From assembly GCA_021774795.1 (NCBI GenBank), contig JAJFIR010000014.1, positions 124,001 to 188,000 of the forward strand: 64,000 nt of DNA. Reading direction: 5' to 3'. The position numbers and the translations under genes are program-made. Below, piece by piece: positions 18,351 to 27,441 of this stretch; the stretch's first letter is position 1, and every line of letters starts with the position of its first letter. A model generated the notes under the pieces. The model was not told where the DNA came from. It saw only the letters and a program-made list of their open reading frames with translations, and made no database searches. The stretch is from Emcibacteraceae bacterium (GTDB taxonomy: Bacteria; Pseudomonadota; Alphaproteobacteria; Sphingomonadales; Emcibacteraceae).

Positions 18351-20036
18351 TTATTGACCTTTTCGGCGCCAGTTATCAATGGTTTCCTTGACGAAGTTTT
18401 TATCATCCAGTTCAAGCTGCCAATCAACGGAAAAATCAGGACTGCCACTACTCGGAAGATGCTCATCTTCTAGCTTATCGACGAGCAACCTTACCGGTGC
18501 TTCAACGCCTTCCCCGACAGCCAGAGTTTCACGGTTTTGAAGAGAGGATAACGAATTAAGAGTACCACTAGCCCCTTCCGGCATCACATGGGAAACGAAT
18601 TTCTGATCACGTTCATTATTAAGCCGCATGGCAAAAATGGTGCCGCACTGCGATAACGCAGATTCGGAAACGTCAGCTGGCCTTTGTGAAACAAGCCCTA
18701 AAGAAACCCCATATTTACGCCCTTCTTTGGCTATTCGCTCAATCGCCTTTTTCGTCGATGTAAAAATCGTTGATGTGTCAGTAGGCACATATCTATGGGC
18801 TTCTTCGCACACAAGCAAAATAGGCCTCGCATCTTTACCCCTGCTCCACACCGCGAAATCAAACACGGTCCGGCTTATGATCGACACCACCACATTAACA
18901 ATTTCCGACGGTACACCGGACAAATCAATTGTCGAAACTGGTTTCTTATCCACCGGGAAACGCAATAAATCACCAAGAATGCTTGTCAACGTATCGTTTA
19001 CAAGCATTCCAGAAAACATAAAGCCAAACCGCGTATCGCGGCGCAATTCATCAACCTTATTTCTTAGGCGCAAATACGGTGTTAATGTTTCCGGATTATC
19101 AAGTTTCCCCATTTCGGTGTTAAGGTAACTTTGTACGAAAGAAAGCTTGTATGGAATAGGTGTATCAACTGTAATTTGTTCTGGCGTCAATGTATCCGAG
19201 TTATCCACTCTTGCCTCATAAATACAGCGCCTGAGTATATCTATTTCGATCTGCCTATCTGCACTTTGATATGTACCGATAAACATTTCAATATGCTCTT
19301 CGAAATTCATCATCCAGTACGGGAGGCGAAGATTATTAATATCAAAATGTTCCGCGCAATCTGAAAAAGCTTTTTCATATTCGTTATGAGGATCCAACAT
19401 AATAATATGGGCCTTAGGAAGTCGTTCGACGATCCGCCGAATTAACAGCGCGACTGTACAGGATTTACCTGTTCCGGTACTTCCCAGTACCGAAAAATGT
19501 TTTCCAAGCAATGCATCAATATTGATCGAGGCCGGTGTCAGATGTTGCGGGTAAACGTGCCCTAAGTGAAAATGGTTGCTATCATTGTCTCCAAAAATAC
19601 CTTCTACGTCACGTAAACTTACCGGGTAAACAGGTTGGCCGGGAATGGGGAAATCTGTTACACCACGGTCAAAAATCATGCCGGATTGAGTGTAAGGTGC
19701 GCGAATACCATGACCCAGAAAATCCAATTCCATAATAGCATTCTTTATGCTGCCATCATCATTTTGCTGGGCCGTAACATCACTTACCGTTACGTATAAA
19801 AAACCTTTCGAGACTTTAATCTTAAGAATGGTACCGATTTGCCCCGGCGAAAATTCAGCATCATCATTATCCATGTTGGACATTTCGCGAAGTATCTCTA
19901 CATCGCACAACGCCTTAGCACCGCTACCGCTAATTTCAATAATATAGCCAATTTGCTTGGATGTTTCGGTTTCTGTTGCTTCAATTTCAAAATGGTCCAT
20001 TTGATTCTCTTGGCTTTCCGCGTTATTTTGTCCCAT
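18351..20036 (-). CDS. HerA-like ATP-binding protein (DUF87)
   Basis: A 561-residue P-loop ATPase of the HerA/FtsK superfamily. Walker A GSTGTGKS is at 185-192, followed by AHIIMLDPHNEYEKAF. The Walker B-like strand is PILLVCEEAHRYVP and the sensor region is LGLVSQRPADVSESALSQ. The N-terminal 130 residues form a HAS-barrel-like beta domain (IGTILKIKVSKGFLYVTVSD). Archaeal HerA works with NurA in DNA end resection; some bacterial homologues act in defence with Sir2 or other nucleases. No NurA, Sir2 or nuclease gene is adjacent here, so the role is open. The start could also be ATG 20000 (residue 13). Confidence 0.82.
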   Translation of the reverse strand: MGQNNAESQENQMDHFEIEATETETSKQIGYIIEISGSGAKALCDVEILREMSNMDNDDAEFSPGQIGTILKIKVSKGFLYVTVSDVTAQQNDDGSIKNAIMELDFLGHGIRAPYTQSGMIFDRGVTDFPIPGQPVYPVSLRDVEGIFGDNDSNHFHLGHVYPQHLTPASINIDALLGKHFSVLGSTGTGKSCTVALLIRRIVERLPKAHIIMLDPHNEYEKAFSDCAEHFDINNLRLPYWMMNFEEHIEMFIGTYQSADRQIEIDILRRCIYEARVDNSDTLTPEQITVDTPIPYKLSFVQSYLNTEMGKLDNPETLTPYLRLRNKVDELRRDTRFGFMFSGMLVNDTLTSILGDLLRFPVDKKPVSTIDLSGVPSEIVNVVVSIISRTVFDFAVWSRGKDARPILLVCEEAHRYVPTDTSTIFTSTKKAIERIAKEGRKYGVSLGLVSQRPADVSESALSQCGTIFAMRLNNERDQKFVSHVMPEGASGTLNSLSSLQNRETLAVGEGVEAPVRLLVDKLEDEHLPSSGSPDFSVDWQLELDDKNFVKETIDNWRRKGQ

Positions 20037-20183
20037 AAATTATTTTCTTTTCTGAATTTTTATAAAATTAGTGGTTATTTTCCCTGAATTATAGAGCTCC
20101 AGTGATAAAGAAACGGTTAAAAACCTGTTTAGCAGCTGCAAAGTCGCGTATTATGCTTTTTTTGAATTTGCCAATAGAATTCG

Positions 20184-20210
20184 TTGACTTTTGATATGTT
20201 CCCCTATAGC
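20184..20210 (+). promoter_or_regulatory. Putative promoter of rpmJ
   Basis: TTGACT (20184-20189) and TATAGC (20205-20210) are about 15 bp apart, 80 bp before the L36 start. The spacing is short, so this is tentative. Confidence 0.35.
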
Positions 20211-20290
20211 TTCCTCAAAAGTTTTGAAATGTGAACGTTAACGCTGGTCATAACGGCCATAAAAATCAATTAAGTAACACGAGATATATC

Positions 20291-20416
20291 ATGAAAGTCG
20301 TAAATTCATTAAAGTCTTTAAAAAATCGTCATCGCGATTGTCGCGTAATCCGTCGTAAAGGCAGAACGTTGGTAATAAACAAGACAAATCGTCGTTTTAA
20401 AGCTCGTCAAGGATAA
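20291..20416 (+). CDS. rpmJ: Ribosomal protein L36, alphaproteobacterial type
   Basis: A 41-residue basic protein beginning [22 protein letters not shown] and ending NRRFKARQG, the L36 family. The four zinc ligands of C-plus L36 are not present; one Cys (residue 17) remains. Although the frame is open from 20231, homology begins exactly at ATG 20291. A strong terminator follows. It is divergent from the HerA-like gene. Confidence 0.95.
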   Translation: MKVVNSLKSLKNRHRDCRVIRRKGRTLVINKTNRRFKARQG

Positions 20417-20496
20417 AGTACTAAACGTTTATTTGACACTCGTGTCTCAATCATAGTAGATTAGGTTTTGTTGTAGACTCCGGTTTATAACAAATC

Positions 20497-20541
20497 GGAG
20501 GTCGTGCTTCCCCCCCAAGGGCACGGCCTCCTTCTATTTAT
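20497..20541 (+). terminator. Strong terminator after rpmJ
   Basis: GGAGGTCGTGC (20497-20507) pairs with GCACGGCCTCC (20521-20531) over 11 bp with one G-U, with a C-rich loop, then TTCTATTTAT. It may also stop transcription from pyk on the other strand. Confidence 0.8.
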
Positions 20542-20585
20542 ACGTCTGTACAAAAAGCCTTCATTTTCAACAGTTTTATATAGAT

Positions 20586-22019
20586 TTAGATGTTGATATG
20601 ATAGTCCTGTACTCTTGAAATTCTAAGTACATTAGTTTTACCAGGTGTGCCAAATGGCATTCCCGCCATTATTACGATTCGCTCATTTACCTTCGCATAA
20701 CCATATTCATAACAAATATTACATGCTTTATCGATCATATCCTGGAAGTTTACGGCATCCTGCGAATAAACACAGTTTAATCCCCAAACCATAGCAAGCC
20801 GACGTGCTGTCCCAATATTCGGTGATAAGACAAGAAGTGGTGTTTCCGGTCTTTCTCGTGATGCTCTGAGTGCCGTTGATCCGGAACCAGTGTAGGTGAC
20901 AATTGCCTGCGCTTCAATAGTTGTCGCGACCTGTTTGGCGGCAGCACTGATAGCATCAGCGGTCGTCGCCTCTGGTGTTGCTATATCTTTACTCAACTGC
21001 CGTCTATAACTTGGTTCATCTTCAATTGACTTTGCTATCCGGTTCATGGCTGCTACTGCTTCTTCGGGATACTCTCCCGCCGCCGATTCCGCTGATAGCA
21101 TAATTGCATCCGCGCCATCAAAAACAGCATTGGCTACGTCAGATACTTCCGCCCTTGTAGGAACAGGCGCCGAAATCATGCTTTCTAACATTTGAGTGGC
21201 TACCACTGCTGGAATTCCGGCCCGTCTTGCGTGGCGGATTATTTTCTTTTGCTTTGCAGGCACCATTTCCATGGGGAGCTCAACACCCATATCACCACGC
21301 GCCACCATGACACCGTCTGAAAGCGCAATGATTTCATCAATCGCATGAACGGCAGATGGTTTTTCAATTTTTGCCATTATTGCGGCGCGACCTTTAATAA
21401 TATCACGCGCTTCAACCAAATCCTTGGAACGTTGAACAAAAGAAAGAGCAACCCAGTCTACACCAAGACCAAGAGCAAAATTCAGATCTTTTTTATCTTT
21501 TTCAGTAAGCGCAGCCAAAGGCAAAATCGCGCTAGGTACATTAACGCCTTTTCGGTCAGAGAGCTCTCCCCCTACCTGAACAGTCGTCGTTATCTTACTT
21601 TCTTCCACTTTATCAATCAGTAGTCTGATTTTTCCGTCATTAAGTAAAAGTTCCGTTTTAGGCTCAACAGCCTGATAGATTTCCGGATGAGGGAGCTCCA
21701 CCCTTGCTTCATCCCCAGGCGCACCATCCATATCAAGAACAAACTGTTGTCCTTTTTCCAGCAGAATTTTTTCCGCCGCAAAAGCACCAACTCGCAATTT
21801 CGGCCCTTGCAGATCTGCTAATATGCCGATGGGACGGCCGGTTTCTTTTTCTACCTCCCTCACGGTTGAATAGAGGTTCGATGCTTCGGCGTGTGTCCCG
21901 TGGCTCATGTTTAAGCGAAAAACGTCGGCACCTGCCTCCGATAATTTCTTAATCATCTCAAATGTGGAAGAAGCTGGCCCAAGTGTAGCAATTATTCTCG
22001 TGCGTCTACGACGATGCAT
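20586..22019 (-). CDS. pyk: Pyruvate kinase
   Basis: Converts phosphoenolpyruvate and ADP to pyruvate and ATP, the last step of glycolysis. The 477-residue protein begins with RIIATLGPAS and contains DVFRLNMSHG, GILADLQGPKLRVG, the active-site region MAKIEKPSAV, and MVARGDMGVE, then the signature VVATQMLESM and PTRAEVSDVANAV. The C-terminal domain (about 345-477) is complete. It lies 24 bp downstream of the M18 peptidase gene on the same strand, probably co-transcribed. Confidence 0.97.
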   Translation of the reverse strand: MHRRRRTRIIATLGPASSTFEMIKKLSEAGADVFRLNMSHGTHAEASNLYSTVREVEKETGRPIGILADLQGPKLRVGAFAAEKILLEKGQQFVLDMDGAPGDEARVELPHPEIYQAVEPKTELLLNDGKIRLLIDKVEESKITTTVQVGGELSDRKGVNVPSAILPLAALTEKDKKDLNFALGLGVDWVALSFVQRSKDLVEARDIIKGRAAIMAKIEKPSAVHAIDEIIALSDGVMVARGDMGVELPMEMVPAKQKKIIRHARRAGIPAVVATQMLESMISAPVPTRAEVSDVANAVFDGADAIMLSAESAAGEYPEEAVAAMNRIAKSIEDEPSYRRQLSKDIATPEATTADAISAAAKQVATTIEAQAIVTYTGSGSTALRASRERPETPLLVLSPNIGTARRLAMVWGLNCVYSQDAVNFQDMIDKACNICYEYGYAKVNERIVIMAGMPFGTPGKTNVLRISRVQDYHINI

Positions 22020-22043
22020 ATTTTTTTCCTATTATTTTAGAAT

Positions 22044-23507
22044 CTACTTTTTGAAGAAAGCGTTGCAGGCACGAAACAAATTATAAACATCAACCTTGGC
22101 GCTCACCGCATAAGGTGTATGAATAGAAAGTACCGGCACACCAAAATCAATAACATTCATATCTTGCCTTGAAAATTCGCCGCCAATGGTGCCCCCGCCC
22201 GCAGTTCCAACTTTATAAGTCGCTGTTTGCCATGGAACGTCATTTTCATCAAGTACTTTACGGATATATGCAATATATTCGGAATTCGCGTTAAACCCTC
22301 TCCCATAAAGCTTCAAATTGACACCGTAACCAAGGCGCGGACCGTTGGTTTGCTCCCATGCATCGGGGCGCATGGGATTAATGCCCGGATTAACATCAAT
22401 CGATATTACCCGACTGTTACTTAACGCACGCCTTACCTGAATTTCCCGGTAGTCGTCGCCGTTTTTTGCTTCAATAAGGCGGGCAATCAAATTGGAAAAA
22501 TATTGTGATTTTGCGCCAGTATTATTCACATTACCTACTTCCTCATTATCCACTAGATGAGCAATCGCCGTTTTCGTAGGCGTATCAATATCCAGAATTG
22601 CCCGAACATTTGTATAACTGGCCAATCTATCATCTTGACCGTAAGCCGCTATCAGACCGCGATCAAAGCCCATATCCCGTGATTTCATTGCGGGAACTAA
22701 CAGAAGTTCTGCGGAAACAAGATCACCTCTGGTTATGCCGTATGTCGCTTGCAAATATTCCTCTACCTGATCAGAGACGTCTTTATCACTATCCCTGCTT
22801 GGGATATGCGCAACGATCGGGTCCATTTCCTCGGCGGTAATTAATTTTGAAACGGGTTGGTTTTGATATCCACGGTCAGTATGTGGTGAAACTTCCGGGA
22901 TCATAAAAATGGGATCATTTTCGTTCATCCCGATGTTAATTTGAACTGTTGTTCCGTCTTTCTTATCAACACGACCAATCAGCGCGAGAGGGATATTGGT
23001 CCACTGATGTTTCTTAATGCCGCCATGATAATTTGTCTGAAACAGCGCAAATTCTCCTTTGGCGTAAAGTGGAACATTTTTAAGTTCTAACCGCGGACTA
23101 TCAATATGCGACGCAACAACATGAAATCCTTCCTCAAAATCATCCTCACCTATAACCATAAGCGATACGGCGCGGTCTCTATTGTTGTCATAATATTTTG
23201 CGCCCAGTGTCATTGGGCTATCGTCTTGCAGCGGCTTAAAACCATTCGCCTCAGCAATTTTTACTGCTTCTGAAACAAAAGTCAGCTCGGACCGTGCCTT
23301 GTCCATGAAACTCTTATAATCTTCCGCAAAATCGAAAACTGTTTTTTTCGATGCCGCGTCCAGGGTCAACCATGAAGATTTACAATCCATCGCATTATTA
23401 CATTCAGCACTGGATGCACCCTGCGACACAAAAATCGTTGCGCTTAATGTCATCAAACCTGCAATCAATATAGTTACGATTTTATTAGATTTTTTCTTAA
23501 AATACAT
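22044..23507 (-). CDS. Exported M18-family aminopeptidase
   Basis: A 487-residue protein of the M18 (aspartyl aminopeptidase/aminopeptidase I) family. Metal-binding motifs include VASHIDSPR, the catalytic pair VDNEEVGN, VISIDVNPG and the closing LSIHTPYAVSAKVD. A clear signal peptide precedes it (KKKSNKIVTILIAGLMTLSA, cleavage near ASSAEC), so it acts outside the cytoplasm, unlike classical M18 enzymes. ATG 23507 is chosen for its spacing from AAGGGGAG; GTG 23513 is in frame. Two early cysteines (CNNAMDC) could form a disulfide. Probably co-transcribed with pyk. Confidence 0.87.
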   Translation of the reverse strand: MYFKKKSNKIVTILIAGLMTLSATIFVSQGASSAECNNAMDCKSSWLTLDAASKKTVFDFAEDYKSFMDKARSELTFVSEAVKIAEANGFKPLQDDSPMTLGAKYYDNNRDRAVSLMVIGEDDFEEGFHVVASHIDSPRLELKNVPLYAKGEFALFQTNYHGGIKKHQWTNIPLALIGRVDKKDGTTVQINIGMNENDPIFMIPEVSPHTDRGYQNQPVSKLITAEEMDPIVAHIPSRDSDKDVSDQVEEYLQATYGITRGDLVSAELLLVPAMKSRDMGFDRGLIAAYGQDDRLASYTNVRAILDIDTPTKTAIAHLVDNEEVGNVNNTGAKSQYFSNLIARLIEAKNGDDYREIQVRRALSNSRVISIDVNPGINPMRPDAWEQTNGPRLGYGVNLKLYGRGFNANSEYIAYIRKVLDENDVPWQTATYKVGTAGGGTIGGEFSRQDMNVIDFGVPVLSIHTPYAVSAKVDVYNLFRACNAFFKK

Positions 23508-23661
23508 GGTCACTCCCCTTGAAAGTTAGTATATTTTTTTGCCGCAATCGTCTGCGGTGATTTGAGCTCATTTAAACACAGCACCACAGAAGATAACAGC
23601 ATAAAATTTGGATTCCAAAAAATTTATATCGGGTAAAATTCTTAAAATATTAATTTCGCAT

Positions 23662-23685
23662 CGTAATTAAATTAGATTAATTACG
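23662..23685. promoter_or_regulatory. 9-bp perfect inverted repeat between M18 peptidase and AraC genes
   Basis: CGTAATTAA (23662-23670) and TTAATTACG (23677-23685) are exact inverted repeats around ATTAGA. They sit in the 245-bp divergent promoter region, about 70-90 bp before the AraC-type gene. A regulator site is likely; its binder is unknown. Confidence 0.4.
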
Positions 23686-23716
23686 TTGATCAAATTTTTG
23701 ACACTTATTATACTTA

Positions 23717-23737
23717 ATTTCCGGAACAATCGGAAAT
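23717..23737. promoter_or_regulatory. 7-bp inverted repeat just upstream of the AraC-type start
   Basis: ATTTCCG (23717-23723) and CGGAAAT (23731-23737) are perfect inverted repeats separated by 7 bp, 15 bp before ATG 23753. They could be an autoregulatory site or a leader hairpin. Confidence 0.3.
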
Positions 23738-23752
23738 GGGGATCAAAAAATA

Positions 23753-24973
23753 ATGTTCGATTTACCGCAATATGAAATTGCTATTGAATTAATGGGCCTT
23801 TCCATCTGCCTGTTTATGGCGATTTTCTTTTTTACGGATAGCAAGGATAAGACGACAACGACCAAGTCACCAAGGCGTTTTTTAGCGGGGTTTATGCTTG
23901 TCTACAGCATCACTTTCTTTGATAGCCTATTAATGGTTTCAGATATTAATGCTAATTATCCCCATACATTTGGCGTCTTCCTCCCTGTATATTTTTTACT
24001 GGGCCCATTTCTTTATTTTTACATAAGGGATATGTGCGGAATGACAACCTACATTTTAGTCAGACCTCGTTTGAAACACTTTATTATCCCAATAGCTTCA
24101 GTCATTATACTAATTCCTTTTTATATTCTCCCACCGAGTGAAAAACAGCTTATATTTTCAAAAAACCTAATTGGTTCGCCGGAAACTATTCTTCCCTGGG
24201 TTGCCATATTTTGCATACTTATCGTACACGTAATTTTGCTCGGCCAAATATTATTCTATCTTGTCCAATCATTTCGGGTATTAATGCGTTATTTTTCGAA
24301 CCTAAAACAGTTCTTTTCTAACATTGAAGATAATCAATTGGGATGGCTTCGAATTCTCATAGTAATGTTATCTCTATCTTGGGCTATATATACATATGAA
24401 GCACTCTTGGCCTGGCCAGATACCATGACTGAAACCATACGGTTCTCCACTTCCTTGATCGATGTAGGCATCATATATTTCATTAGCTTTAAAGGACTGC
24501 GTCAAATAGCCGTATTTCGAGATCAAAATTCCGACACGGAAGACGAGAGGATTATCAATAGCGAAGATAAAAATGCCACAGATGAAAAAAACCTGGGCAA
24601 GCAAAAATATGCGAAGTCAGCTTTAAACGATGGCGACACAGAACGAATATTAAGCAAATTACAAAAAGCCCTCCTGCACGATCAACTCTACAATGATAGC
24701 ATGCTTTCGCTGCGTGGATTAAGTGATCATACCGGTATTTCCACAAACTATATCTCACAAGTTATTAATCAAAAAACTGACAGTCATTTTTTCGATTATA
24801 TCAATAGTTTTCGTATTGATGCTGCAAAACAAAAGCTAACTAATAATCAGGAAAACAAATCTATTTTGGATATCGCATATGATGTGGGGTTTAATTCTAA
24901 ATCTACATTCAATATGGCATTCAAGCGATATACTGGCCAGACACCGTCAGAATATCGAAAAACTAGTCTATAA
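23753..24973 (+). CDS. Membrane-bound AraC-family transcriptional regulator
   Basis: The N-terminal 240 residues hold about seven hydrophobic segments (such as LMGLSICLFMAIFFF, FGVFLPVYFLLGPFLYFYI, HFIIPIASVIILIPFYI). A charged linker (about 250-290) follows, then a C-terminal AraC helix-turn-helix pair (LSLRGLSDHTGISTNYISQ, then SILDIAYDVGFNSKSTFNMAFKR, then TGQTPSEYRK). This seven-helix-plus-AraC layout occurs in Bacteroidetes and some proteobacteria and suggests direct signal-to-DNA coupling at the membrane. Two inverted repeats lie upstream. The target may be the divergent M18 gene or the outer-membrane protein downstream; neither is proven. Confidence 0.87.
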   Translation: MFDLPQYEIAIELMGLSICLFMAIFFFTDSKDKTTTTKSPRRFLAGFMLVYSITFFDSLLMVSDINANYPHTFGVFLPVYFLLGPFLYFYIRDMCGMTTYILVRPRLKHFIIPIASVIILIPFYILPPSEKQLIFSKNLIGSPETILPWVAIFCILIVHVILLGQILFYLVQSFRVLMRYFSNLKQFFSNIEDNQLGWLRILIVMLSLSWAIYTYEALLAWPDTMTETIRFSTSLIDVGIIYFISFKGLRQIAVFRDQNSDTEDERIINSEDKNATDEKNLGKQKYAKSALNDGDTERILSKLQKALLHDQLYNDSMLSLRGLSDHTGISTNYISQVINQKTDSHFFDYINSFRIDAAKQKLTNNQENKSILDIAYDVGFNSKSTFNMAFKRYTGQTPSEYRKTSL

Positions 24974-25215
24974 AAGATACTTTAGGTTCTTTTTTATTGT
25001 CCCATTACTCCTCAAATGTACAAGTAAAATTGCCTTTTTTTTATCTGTAAATGCTAACTAAGAAGTACGAATACTTAGGATCGCACGTTTTGGTGTTTAA
25101 TCCTATCCACTTGGACGAATGTATTTTTCATTTCTCATAAAAGTTTCTTCGTGAGGGCCATAAATGTCCAAACAGACAAATATGATCAACTAAATTAACG
25201 AACTTAAGATTGGAA

Positions 25216-25863
25216 ATGAAAATGAAATCCTTAACCAAGAAAATACTGTTAATTACTTTAACATTAACGGCACTTGTTACTGCTCCTATTTCATCAGCGT
25301 CCGCCGCAGATGAAATGTCACCCTTTGACGGACCGTATATGGGCGCGGGACTTATTTTGAATAAATCAAAAACCGGTACTTCAGTTACACCATCTGCGAC
25401 CGTTACACAAAATAACAATTCGAAAGTCGCTGGTGGTTTTTATGCGGGTTTCGGTAAACAAGTAGAGCAATTATATTTTGGTGTTGAAGGTGGCTTTTAT
25501 TTAAACGGCAGCCCAAGTCCTACTGCCTCTTTCGGAACAACCAGCACTGGCTTGAAATCCAAAAATACATTTGATTTATCAGCCCGTACAGGTTTTGTTG
25601 TGGATCAAGCATTGATTTATGCTGTTGGTGGTTACACTTCAACCCGTTATGAAACAACCGGCCTTGCAACAACCCGTAAAAAACGCTTGGGCGGCTTCCG
25701 TTATGGTGGTGGAATCGAATTTGCTATTACGCCGCAATTTAGTTTACGCGGCGAATATACGCACGCAAATTATAAAAAGTGGGATGTCGCAAACGGAACT
25801 AACACAATACGGTTTGATCCAAGTGAACACCGTTTCTTGGTAGGTGCTTCAGTTCGTTTTTAG
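25216..25863 (+). CDS. Outer-membrane beta-barrel protein, Omp25/OmpA-like barrel family
   Basis: Signal peptide at about 1-30 (LLITLTLTALVTAPISSASA, cleavage before ADEM), then FDGPYMGAGLIL and amphipathic strands ending in a terminal Phe (RFLVGASVRF). The strand pattern GGFYAGFGKQVEQLYFGVEGGFY, with FDLSARTGFVVDQALIYAVGGY, is that of the small eight-stranded Omp25/RopB-type surface proteins. Start ATG 25216 or 25222; the frame extends to a TTG at 25210. A perfect terminator follows at 25916. Structural or adhesion role is inferred. Confidence 0.83.
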   Translation: MKMKSLTKKILLITLTLTALVTAPISSASAADEMSPFDGPYMGAGLILNKSKTGTSVTPSATVTQNNNSKVAGGFYAGFGKQVEQLYFGVEGGFYLNGSPSPTASFGTTSTGLKSKNTFDLSARTGFVVDQALIYAVGGYTSTRYETTGLATTRKKRLGGFRYGGGIEFAITPQFSLRGEYTHANYKKWDVANGTNTIRFDPSEHRFLVGASVRF

Positions 25864-25915
25864 AAAGCACTTCCCGGTTTAAGGAGTTCACATTCCCTTC
25901 AAACTCCTTAAATCA

Positions 25916-25946
25916 GCAGGAGCGGTTCTTCCCGCTCCTGCTTTTT
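25916..25946 (+). terminator. Terminator after the outer-membrane barrel gene
   Basis: A perfect 10-bp stem (25916-25925 with 25932-25941, 6-nt loop) is followed by TTTTT. A second 8-bp stem (25881-25888 with 25902-25909) lies just before it. Confidence 0.9.
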
Positions 25947-26054
25947 ACTAATTATAATTATTTTAATGTCACTTGTTGTGAATTTATTTAAACGCATATA
26001 CATATGTAAACCCTAATTATAAAATACATTAACGACTGATAAATCTTGCACAAT

Positions 26055-26804
26055 ATGGCTTTTGAAATTTTAAACCCACACGGCAAAGCAAATATTATAC
26101 TAATATCCGAGCATGCCAGTAATCATATCCCCACGGATTATAAAAAACTGGGTTTGGATGACCAATTGTTAGAGACCCATATAGCTTGGGATATTGGAAT
26201 AGGTTCTATCACACGCAACTTATCAGTGATGCTTGATGCGCCAGCAGTTCTGGCTTGCTTCTCCCGTTTGCTTATTGATGCCAACCGCGGGCTAGACCAG
26301 GCCGGGTTAATTCCGATATCAAGCGACGGGTACTCTATACCTGGCAATCAAAATATTTCGGCTGATGAATTAAAGCGACGAATAGAAAAATTTTATAATC
26401 CTTTTCATGAAGCCACGGATAAGCTTATAAAATCGAATATAACAAATACCGAAGCACCCATCATACTGAACATGCATAGTTTTACACCGGCGATGAATAA
26501 TAACCGCAGAAAATGGCACGCTGGCGTGCTCTGGAACAAAGATGATAGAATTGCCAAAGTACTGAACAGAAATCTGACAAGAAAAGGATTCATTATCGGT
26601 GATAACCAACCGTATTCTGGCCGACATTTAAATCACACCGTCAATACACACGGTCATACACACGGTTACCCCCATCTGAATATTGAAATACGTCAAGATG
26701 AAATCAGCAATGCACAAGACATAAATAAATGGAGTGATCTACTTTTTGAAGAAATTAACACTATCCGAAACTTACCGGAAATGTCATATATAAAGCATTA
26801 TTAA
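26055..26804 (+). CDS. N-formylglutamate amidohydrolase family protein
   Basis: Hydrolyses N-formylglutamate or related N-acyl amides by a zinc-dependent mechanism; in histidine utilisation this releases formate and glutamate. Visible family features are ISEHASNHIP, THIAWDIGIG, FSRLLIDANRGLDQ, LNMHSFTP and the HTHGYPHLNIEIRQD segment, which carries the metal-binding His and catalytic residues. ATG 26055 is used; a TTG at 26046 is in frame. Not next to hut genes; instead it heads a conserved alphaproteobacterial cluster with DUF1244 and gapR, 11 bp before the next start, so its substrate may differ. Confidence 0.85.
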   Translation: MAFEILNPHGKANIILISEHASNHIPTDYKKLGLDDQLLETHIAWDIGIGSITRNLSVMLDAPAVLACFSRLLIDANRGLDQAGLIPISSDGYSIPGNQNISADELKRRIEKFYNPFHEATDKLIKSNITNTEAPIILNMHSFTPAMNNNRRKWHAGVLWNKDDRIAKVLNRNLTRKGFIIGDNQPYSGRHLNHTVNTHGHTHGYPHLNIEIRQDEISNAQDINKWSDLLFEEINTIRNLPEMSYIKHY

Positions 26805-26815
26805 TGGAGTTATAA

Positions 26816-27121
26816 ATGGACAATAAAACACAAACGGAAATAGAAGCGGCTACCTTTCGCAGGATCATAGCTCATATGCAAAAAAGAACAGATGCACAGA
26901 ATATCGATTTAATGGGCCTCACTGGATTTTGCCGCAACTGTTTTTCCAAATGGTACGCCGCAGAAGCGAAAGAGCGTGGCATTGAAATTGAAAAAATGGC
27001 AGCCCGTGAAATCGTTTATGGTATGCCCTATGATGAATGGGTGAAAAAATATCAAACTGAGGCCACCCCGGAACAATTAAATAAAATGGACGAAAGTCTC
27101 AAATTAAATAAAGAAAAGTAA
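26816..27121 (+). CDS. DUF1244 family protein
   Basis: A 101-residue helical protein. LMGLTGFCRNCFSKWYAAEAKERG with CxxC-type cysteines and MAAREIVYGMPYDEWVKKYQ are diagnostic of DUF1244, a small proteobacterial family with a known fold but no assigned function. GGAG lies 8 bp before the start. It is in a tight group with the amidohydrolase and gapR, a repeated arrangement in alphaproteobacteria. Confidence 0.88.
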   Translation: MDNKTQTEIEAATFRRIIAHMQKRTDAQNIDLMGLTGFCRNCFSKWYAAEAKERGIEIEKMAAREIVYGMPYDEWVKKYQTEATPEQLNKMDESLKLNKEK

Positions 27122-27142
27122 ATAATAACTTGAGGAAAAATA

Positions 27143-27394
27143 ATGGTAGAAACTGGTGGCATTGCCGCTGATGCGCTTCGTTCATATATTGAACGTATCG
27201 AAAGATTAGAAGAAGAAAAAAAAGCATTGGCGGATGATATTAAAGATATCTATGCAGAAACGAAATCAACAGGGTTTGATGTTAAGATAATACGACAAAT
27301 AGTTCGGCTTCGCAAAATGGATGAAAATGATCGTCAGGAACAAGAAGCTCTACTTGATACATATGCTCACGCGTTGGGAATGATCCGCGGTTAA
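27143..27394 (+). CDS. gapR: Nucleoid-associated protein GapR (DUF2312)
   Basis: An 83-residue DNA-binding protein. The segment [21 protein letters not shown] followed by [18 protein letters not shown] and [11 protein letters not shown] is the GapR signature. In Caulobacter GapR binds overtwisted AT-rich DNA, travels ahead of replication and transcription forks, stimulates topoisomerases and is essential or near-essential. It has a good ribosome site (GAGGAA) and a terminator 23 bp after its stop. Confidence 0.92.
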   Translation: MVETGGIAADALRSYIERIERLEEEKKALADDIKDIYAETKSTGFDVKIIRQIVRLRKMDENDRQEQEALLDTYAHALGMIRG

Positions 27395-27416
27395 ATAAGC
27401 ATGATCAATTAACGGA

Positions 27417-27441
27417 GACGGTGAATTTCGCCGTCTTTTTT
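27417..27441 (+). terminator. Terminator after gapR
   Basis: GACGGTGA (27417-27424) and TCGCCGTC (27428-27435) form an 8-bp stem with one G-U, followed by six T. Confidence 0.85.

Noticed and set aside
18351-20036. HerA-like ATPase as part of a defence system (HerA-Sir2 or HerA-NurA)
   Set aside because: Neighbours are DUF1192 and rpmJ, with no nuclease, Sir2 or other effector; it looks like a single housekeeping gene.
16492-20416. L31 and L36 lacking zinc ligands as evidence of zinc-starvation paralogues
   Set aside because: Zinc-free L31 and L36 are the normal forms in Alphaproteobacteria and no zur-type site or zinc-binding paralogue is seen.
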